In this document: one piece after another, positions 10,348 through 14,535 of the stretch
Numbering within the stretch: position 1 is the stretch's first letter
Layout: each line of letters starts with the position of its first letter
Origin: Rhodospirillales bacterium
Lineage (GTDB): Bacteria; Pseudomonadota; Alphaproteobacteria; Acetobacterales; Acetobacteraceae
DNA: 14,535 bases
Assembly: GCA_018971905.1 (NCBI GenBank)
Contig: JAGWZS010000018.1
Location: 1-14,535 of the forward strand
Direction: 5' to 3'
Position numbers and translations under genes: made by a program
The notes under the pieces: model-generated
Told to the model about the DNA's origin: nothing
Seen by the model: only the letters and a program-made list of their open reading frames with translations
The model's database searches: none

Positions 10348-11484
10348 ATGATAAGCACCGCAGAAACCCTGGCCACGCTCATATCCTTTCCCACCGTCAG
10401 CGCTGACAGCAATGAGGCGCTCATCCGCTGGAGCGCCGGGCGGATCACCGCAGCCGGCGGGCGGATTCACATCATGGCAGGCGCCAAGCCAGGAAAATTC
10501 AACATGCTGGCGAGCTTTGGGCCTGAAACAGGTGTCGGCATTGTGCTCTCTGGCCATAGCGACGTGGTGCCTGTGGCAGGACAAGCCTGGAACACAGACC
10601 CCTTCATTCTTACAGCCAAGGGGCGCAAGCTCTACGGCCGCGGCAGCAGCGATATGAAGGGCTTTCTGGCGAGCGCATTAAGCGCCGCCGCCAGGGCGGA
10701 TAAAGCCAAACTTGTCCGCCCGCTGCACCTTGCCTTTTCTTACGATGAAGAAGTTGGCTGCATTGGCATAAGAGACCTGCTGGCGCGCCTGGCGAAGGAG
10801 AATTTTCAGGCGGAGGGCTGCATAATCGGCGAACCGACAGAGCAGAAAGTGGCGCTCGGGCACAAGGGCAAGCTTGCAGGCTGTATCCGCTGCATTGGCC
10901 TGCCTGCCCATTCTGCCAACCCGTCCTTGGGGTGCAACGCCATTTCCCTCGCGGCGGAAATGGTGTGCGCGGTGCACACGCTGCAGGCCGAGTTGGCCGA
11001 AAGCGGAGCCCATGATAATGCTTACCCTTTTCCATCCACAAGCGCGCAGGTTGGCACCATAAAAGGCGGCACCGCACTAAACATCGTGCCTGAATTCTGC
11101 GAACTGCAGTTTGAGATCCGCAACGTGGCGGGAGACGCGCCCCGCGCCCTCGTAGAGCGGCTGCGAGGGAATGCCGCGAACATTGCCGCGCACCACGGCA
11201 AAGGGCGCATCACAATTGAGATCACTAACGAATACCCAGGGCTGGACACCCCGGAGAACGATGCGTTTGCGCAAAAAATACTGCGTGCCGCAAGCTCGCA
11301 ACCGGCTAAGATCGGCTTTGGCACGGAAGGCGGGCTGTTCAAGGAAATGCTGCATCTGCCGGTGGTGGTGTGCGGCCCCGGCAGCATCGATCGGGCGCAT
11401 AAGCCGGATGAGTACGTGACCCAGGACGAGCTGGATGCCTGCGATGCGTTTCTGGACCGCGTAATCGCCGGGCTGTATGCTTAG
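10348..11484 (+). CDS. M20-family metallohydrolase, ArgE-like (acetylornithine deacetylase type)
   Basis: Two-zinc amidohydrolase of peptidase family M20A, ArgE/DapE branch, which removes an acyl group from an N-acyl amino acid. The 378-residue length and opening fit ArgE proteins. Metal and catalytic residues are all present: SGHSDVVP (His70, Asp72), GRGSSDMKG (bridging Asp102), SYDEEVGC (general base Glu134, metal Glu135), GEPTEQ (Glu162) and RAHKPDEY (His351). A dimerisation/lid domain spans roughly 175-285, with GLPAHSANP and GGTALNIVP. The closest sequence resemblance is acetylornithine deacetylase, but its place beside a permease, a LysR regulator and hutU suggests catabolic use on another N-acyl, N-formyl or N-carbamoyl amino acid rather than arginine synthesis; this is inference. 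The ATG at 10348 gives the usual ArgE N-terminus, though no Shine-Dalgarno is evident. Its stop codon overlaps that of the convergent lysR gene in the four bases TTAG. Confidence 0.9.
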   Translation: MISTAETLATLISFPTVSADSNEALIRWSAGRITAAGGRIHIMAGAKPGKFNMLASFGPETGVGIVLSGHSDVVPVAGQAWNTDPFILTAKGRKLYGRGSSDMKGFLASALSAAARADKAKLVRPLHLAFSYDEEVGCIGIRDLLARLAKENFQAEGCIIGEPTEQKVALGHKGKLAGCIRCIGLPAHSANPSLGCNAISLAAEMVCAVHTLQAELAESGAHDNAYPFPSTSAQVGTIKGGTALNIVPEFCELQFEIRNVAGDAPRALVERLRGNAANIAAHHGKGRITIEITNEYPGLDTPENDAFAQKILRAASSQPAKIGFGTEGGLFKEMLHLPVVVCGPGSIDRAHKPDEYVTQDELDACDAFLDRVIAGLYA

Positions 11485-12398
11485 CGCGTCCCGGGAAGTG
11501 GCTGGTTCAGCAGCAGTTCCCGGCAAATTTCGATAAAGGCTTCTGAGGTGGGCGTGCGGCGCAGCCCCTTCAGCGTGGCAATGCCGTAAACCAGAGGCCG
11601 TAATTTATCCTCAAGCGCCAGGTAAGAGAGCTTGTGGCCATCCAGTGTGGTAAGGTTTTTTGGCTGTGCGTTCGCCAACCCGTAGCCCTCACCGCGCGCC
11701 ACCAGGCTGCGGATGATGTCAATATACGCATAGCGCCCCGTAATATGCGGGGCGATGCCCGCCTCGCGAAATAGGGAGAGGAAATAGTCCCGGCTCATCG
11801 GCAAATCCAGCAGCAGAAAATTCTCGCTTTCAAACTCCTTTAAACTAACCGACCGCCTACGCGCGAAGGGATGTGCGGCGCCAACAAAGGCATAGGGCGA
11901 AAGTGGCGCCATCGGGATGAAGTCGAAGTCCGGCGGAATATTCATGTCATAGGTCAGCAGCAGGGCAATGCGACCGTGGCGCAGAGTTTCAAACAGCTCC
12001 GCCTGGTTGCCCGCCACGGCATTCACCCTGGCGGCCTCGTAGCGTCTGCGGAACACTGAAAGCAGTTCAGGAATCGCCAGGGGAAACAATGTGGAAAGGC
12101 ACCCGACCTCCAATGGGCCGCCCACCTTGGCGGAGATCATCGAAGCTGCATTCTGCACTTCTTCAGCCTGCAACAGCAACGCTTTTGCCTCGCGCAAAAA
12201 CCTTTGCCCCTCGGCCGTGAGCGACAACCCCTGCGCGTGGTGGCGGATAAAAAGCTGAATGCCGAAGTCGTGTTCCAAAGCCGTAATGGCTGAGGAAATT
12301 GATGGCTGGGAAATATTCACTCTCTCCGAGGCCAGGGTAATGCTGCCCAGCTCTGCCGTGGCCACGAAATAACTTATCTGTTTGAGCGTGAAGCGCAT
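11481..12398 (-). CDS. LysR-family transcriptional regulator
   Basis: DNA-binding regulator, most often a coinducer-dependent activator acting as a tetramer. The 305 residues show the N-terminal winged helix-turn-helix (about 1-60: FTLKQISYFVATAELGSITL, then NISQPSISSAITALE and LFIRHH), the linker helix (about 60-88) and a periplasmic-binding-protein-like effector domain (about 90-295). The gene is divergent from the DUF1028 gene across 82 AT-rich nt, the usual layout for a LysR gene that controls its divergent neighbour and itself. Its 3' end overlaps the M20 hydrolase stop. It is the only regulator in the visible module, so it is the natural candidate for controlling the permease/hydrolase and DUF1028 transcripts. 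Effector unknown; probably the transported compound or an intermediate. No strong Shine-Dalgarno precedes the ATG. Confidence 0.95.
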   Translation of the reverse strand: MRFTLKQISYFVATAELGSITLASERVNISQPSISSAITALEHDFGIQLFIRHHAQGLSLTAEGQRFLREAKALLLQAEEVQNAASMISAKVGGPLEVGCLSTLFPLAIPELLSVFRRRYEAARVNAVAGNQAELFETLRHGRIALLLTYDMNIPPDFDFIPMAPLSPYAFVGAAHPFARRRSVSLKEFESENFLLLDLPMSRDYFLSLFREAGIAPHITGRYAYIDIIRSLVARGEGYGLANAQPKNLTTLDGHKLSYLALEDKLRPLVYGIATLKGLRRTPTSEAFIEICRELLLNQPLPGTR

Positions 12399-12480
12399 TG
12401 CTTTATCGATCAGGAAATTTGAACCAAAATATTATAAAATTATATTATACAAAAGCAAAATTGCCACCCAAGAGTACCCC
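12399..12480. promoter_or_regulatory. AT-rich divergent promoters of lysR and DUF1028 genes
   Basis: Toward DUF1028: TTGAAC (12419-12424), 18-nt spacer, TATTAT (12443-12448). Toward lysR (minus strand): TATAAT at 12444-12449 with TTGGGT (12466-12471) 16 nt upstream, and a second TATAAT at 12431-12436. The opposing -10 boxes overlap, so the two transcripts would compete. The inverted repeat TATAA-AA-TTATA (12433-12444) sits between them and could be the regulator's site. TTTATCGA (12402-12409) repeats an octamer found in the permease/hydrolase control region at 10217. Confidence 0.5.
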
Positions 12481-13158
12481 ATGACCTTCTCTCTCATTGC
12501 CCGCTGCCCCCGCAGCGAGCAATTCGCCGTGGCCGTGACATCCTCTTCTCCCGCCGTTGCCGCGCGTTGCGCCTTCGCGCGGGCGGGGGTAGGTGCCGCC
12601 ACAACCCAGAATGTAACGGACCCACGCTTAGGCCCGCAATTGCTGGACGCTCTGGCCGCCGGAATGAGCGCCGAGCAAGCCTTGGCGAATGTGGCGGACG
12701 TCGCAGCCTGCCCCGAATACCGCCAGCTCACGGTGCTGGATTCACAAGGCCGAACCGCTGTTTATTCAGGCGCCAAAACCCTTGGCATTCATGGCACGGC
12801 ACAGGTTGAAAACGCCGCCAGCGCCGGAAATTTGCTTGCCAGCACCAATGTGCCGCAGGCGGTTATCGCAGCGTTCGCGGTCACCAATCCAGATGACGAA
12901 CTTGGCGCGCGGGTGATTGCGGCAATGCAGGCGGGCTTGAATGCGGGCGGTGAGGCCGGGCCACTAAAATCCGCCGGGTTGATTGTGGTGGACCAACAAG
13001 CCTGGCCGCTTGCGGATTTACGAGTGGACTGGCACGACGAGCCACTCGCCGAACTCGCCCGGCTATGGAGCATATGGCAACCGCAAATGTATGATTACGT
13101 GACTCGGGCATTGAACCCTCAGGCAGCACCATCCTACGGCGTGCCGGGAGATGTATGA
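12481..13158 (+). CDS. DUF1028 family protein (Ntn-hydrolase fold)
   Basis: Member of the DUF1028 family, whose known structures have the Ntn-hydrolase fold but whose reaction is, to my knowledge, not established. The 225 residues open MTFSLIARCPRSEQFAVAV, the typical start, continue with TSSSPAVAARC (20-30), GVGAATTQNVTDPRLGPQ (36-53) and the ALAAGMSAEQAL block (57-68), and end with the family's C-terminal helix region (LARLWSIWQPQMYDYV). After Met removal the new N-terminus is Thr2, the position of the nucleophile in Ntn hydrolases, which supports the ATG at 12481 over an upstream in-frame TTG at 12382. Divergent from lysR, convergent with the aldolase-like gene, only 5 nt separating the stops. 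The Shine-Dalgarno is weak. From memory, DUF1028 genes often travel with Rid, M20 and amidase genes in Proteobacteria, suggesting amide-bond hydrolysis. Confidence 0.92.
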   Translation: MTFSLIARCPRSEQFAVAVTSSSPAVAARCAFARAGVGAATTQNVTDPRLGPQLLDALAAGMSAEQALANVADVAACPEYRQLTVLDSQGRTAVYSGAKTLGIHGTAQVENAASAGNLLASTNVPQAVIAAFAVTNPDDELGARVIAAMQAGLNAGGEAGPLKSAGLIVVDQQAWPLADLRVDWHDEPLAELARLWSIWQPQMYDYVTRALNPQAAPSYGVPGDV

Positions 13159-13163
13159 ACCAG

Positions 13164-13871
13164 TCAGGTCAGATAATCCTGAGCCAGCGCCCGACGCATC
13201 TGCGCGAAATGCGCTTCCCCGAATTCTGGCTCGCTCTCCCAGGCGTTGGCGGTTTGCTCCGCCACCTCGTCATTAAGGATGCTTAAAGGCTGCCCCGTGC
13301 CGTAAGCCAGCATCAAGGTGCGGGCGGCGCGCTCAAAATGATAGAAGGTGTCGAAAGCCTCCGCGGCACTTTCCCCAATGGTGAGCAAGCCATGATTGCC
13401 CATCATCAGAATTTTCTTCTCGCCCAATATCTTCGCCAACCTTTCGCCCTCGGCCTTGTTGTCAGCCATGCCGGCATAGGCATCATCGATGGCAACACGG
13501 TTAAAGAACCGCGCCGAGGTCTGGTCAACCGGATACAGCGTTGGGTCCCGCAGGCAGGAAAGTGCGGTGGCATAGGCGGGATGCAGATGCACTACGCAGC
13601 GCGCCTGCGGCACCAGCCGGTGAATGGCACCATGAATCGCCCAGGCCGTGCTGTCGATATCCTCCGGTAGCTCGTTGGCATTGCTATCCAATAGCGCCAG
13701 CTCGGAAGCCTTCAGCGTGGCAAAATCCCGCCAGCGCCGGTTGATGAGAAATTGCGCACCGTCAGCGGAAACCGCCAACGAAATATGATTCGCGGTTGCC
13801 TCCTGCCAGCCGAACCGGGCGGCAAGGCGGCAGAGGGCCGCAAGCTCTCCACGTAATCTTGCCTCACTCAT
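13164..13871 (-). CDS. Class II aldolase/adducin-fold protein, atypical active site
   Basis: Zinc-dependent aldolase/adducin superfamily (fuculose-phosphate aldolase fold), 235 residues, cytoplasmic. Metal ligands are present as HLHP (His95, His97) and GNHG (His160); the N-terminal block TANHIS (26-31) is the usual phosphate/substrate loop position. The acid/base glutamate of sugar aldolases (Glu73 of fuculose aldolase, in an SSEW-type motif) aligns by eye with Ala76 in DSTAWAIH, as in the adducin-like subgroup of uncertain function. A retro-aldol reaction is therefore not assured; decarboxylation, dehydration or isomerisation on the same fold is possible. The ATG overlaps the upstream Rid gene's stop (ATGA at 13868-13871), so the two are translationally coupled. 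The order hutU, rid, aldolase-like on one strand points to an operon continuing from outside the window. Confidence 0.9.
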   Translation of the reverse strand: MSEARLRGELAALCRLAARFGWQEATANHISLAVSADGAQFLINRRWRDFATLKASELALLDSNANELPEDIDSTAWAIHGAIHRLVPQARCVVHLHPAYATALSCLRDPTLYPVDQTSARFFNRVAIDDAYAGMADNKAEGERLAKILGEKKILMMGNHGLLTIGESAAEAFDTFYHFERAARTLMLAYGTGQPLSILNDEVAEQTANAWESEPEFGEAHFAQMRRALAQDYLT

Positions 13872-14275
13872 GGAAGCTCCGCGATCACGTCGATCTCAAC
13901 CAGCCATTCCGGCCGGGCAAGTGCTACCACAACCAGGCCGGTGAACACCGGATAAACGCCTTTCAGCCAACGACCCGCAACGCGGTATACAGCTTCGCGG
14001 TGGCGAATATCCGTGAGATACACGGTAACCTTGCAAATATGCTCCAGCGTGGCGCCGCATTCACGCAGCAGCATATCGATATTCTGCATCACCTTCTCGG
14101 CCTGCCCAGCGGGGTCACCCACAGCCACATTCTCGCGCGTGTCCAGGTCCTGCGGCACCTGGCCGCGCAGATAGATCATCTTGCCGGTAACAACCGCCTG
14201 GCAGAGATCGTTGTCGAGATTCTGCTCCGGATACGTGTCCTTGGTATTGAACGGGCGAATACGCCTGTGAATCAT
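13868..14275 (-). CDS. Rid-family (YjgF/YER057c/UK114) protein without the canonical arginine
   Basis: Small trimeric Rid fold. Canonical RidA hydrolyses reactive enamine/imine intermediates, using an arginine (Arg105 in E. coli). The 135-residue product has RGQVPQD (37-43), the central helix VMQNIDMLLRECG, CKVTVYLTD (81-89), and the C-terminal ARPEWLVEIDVIA with Glu127 matching the conserved EIE-type glutamate. Aligned back from that strand, the canonical arginine position falls at about Thr112 (PVFTGLVV), so this is one of the Rid subgroups lacking the arginine, and deaminase activity cannot be assumed. The ATG at 14275 is strongly supported by GGAGG (complement of 14281-14285) 5 nt upstream; longer in-frame starts at 14314 (ATG) and 14320 (TTG) have none. 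Coupled by ATGA overlap to the aldolase-like gene and 116 nt downstream of hutU. Confidence 0.92.
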   Translation of the reverse strand: MIHRRIRPFNTKDTYPEQNLDNDLCQAVVTGKMIYLRGQVPQDLDTRENVAVGDPAGQAEKVMQNIDMLLRECGATLEHICKVTVYLTDIRHREAVYRVAGRWLKGVYPVFTGLVVVALARPEWLVEIDVIAELP

Positions 14276-14391
14276 CTCATCCTCCACTGCGGCCAAAACG
14301 GCCTGAGCGAACATAGGCAAACGGCCAGTATTTTATAAAGTCGATACTACGTAGCTTTTGAATAAAAAACCCAGAACCAACACCCGCCCGC
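14276..14391 (-). promoter_or_regulatory. hutU-rid spacer with weak promoter-like element and CTACGTAG palindrome
   Basis: Minus strand reads a TATAAA-like -10 inside CTTTATAAAATAC (about 14331-14336) with only a poor -35 (TTCAAA). The perfect 8-bp palindrome CTACGTAG (14347-14354) lies just upstream and could be an operator. A run of six T follows the hutU stop but no stable stem precedes it, so I do not call a terminator, and read-through from hutU into the Rid gene is plausible. Confidence 0.25.
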
Positions 14392-14535
14392 TCAGAGCGA
14401 TGGCAGATTGAGCCGGAACTCCCGCGCGCAATCCTGCGCGATTTCATAACCCGCATCGGCATGGCGCATGACGCCGGTCGCCGGATCATTCCAGAGCACG
14501 CGCTCCAGCCGCGCCGCCGCTTGCCTCGTGCCATC
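14392..14535 (-). CDS. hutU: Urocanate hydratase, C-terminal fragment (continues outside window)
   Basis: The second enzyme of histidine degradation converts urocanate to 4-imidazolone-5-propionate with a tightly bound NAD+. Only the last 47 codons are in the window, but the block [20 protein letters not shown], followed by [10 protein letters not shown] and NLPSL, is the highly conserved HutU C-terminus. The stop (TGA, complement of 14392-14394) is intact and the frame is open to the window end, so this is an edge truncation and not a pseudogene. It is the best clue to the biochemical setting of the neighbouring module. A divergent HutU homolog acting on a modified imidazole such as thiourocanate cannot be told apart from 47 residues. 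Confidence 0.88.
   Translation of the reverse strand, partial: DGTRQAAARLERVLWNDPATGVMRHADAGYEIAQDCAREFRLNLPSL

Noticed and set aside
14356..14391. Intrinsic terminator after hutU
   Set aside because: There is a six-T run on the minus strand, but the preceding G-rich segment has no complementary arm to form a stem.

Overview
The window reads as alphaproteobacterial chromosome, most likely an acidophilic or plant/soil-type Acetobacteraceae (Acidocella/Acidiphilium-like). Grounds are the high GC of the housekeeping genes, the bamD-recN-ligA order typical of Alphaproteobacteria, and a six-domain ribosomal protein S1. The genus is an inference, not something the sequence proves. No rRNA, tRNA, CRISPR array, transposase or prophage gene was found.

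Left part, positions 1-6922 (housekeeping). On the minus strand bamD (outer-membrane assembly lipoprotein), recN (recombinational repair SMC-like ATPase), a low-GC secreted orphan protein and ligA (NAD-dependent DNA ligase, cut by the window start) form one co-directional run. The orphan and a REP-like palindrome sit exactly where recN and ligA are normally neighbours. rpsA (ribosomal protein S1) is divergent from bamD, with its own likely promoter, a structured leader and a clear intrinsic terminator.

Middle, 6964-8706. A soluble chemoreceptor with two PAS domains, a HAMP-like linker and an MCP signalling domain, with no membrane anchor and no adaptation pentapeptide.

Right part, 8751-14535 (accessory catabolism). 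A tightly packed group: an NCS1-family nucleobase/hydantoin-type permease, an ArgE-like M20 metallohydrolase, a LysR regulator, a DUF1028 Ntn-hydrolase-fold protein, a class II aldolase/adducin-fold protein, an atypical Rid-family protein, and the last 47 residues of urocanate hydratase (hutU). The genes alternate strands in divergent and convergent pairs with 3'-end gaps of 5 nt or less, and two divergent intergenic regions carry promoter-like and LysR-box-like sequences. Together they look like a LysR-controlled uptake and breakdown module for a nitrogenous ring compound linked to histidine/urocanate metabolism. The substrate cannot be read from the sequence. Several of the enzymes lack the canonical catalytic residue of their superfamily, so this is the part of the window most likely to hold undescribed biochemistry.
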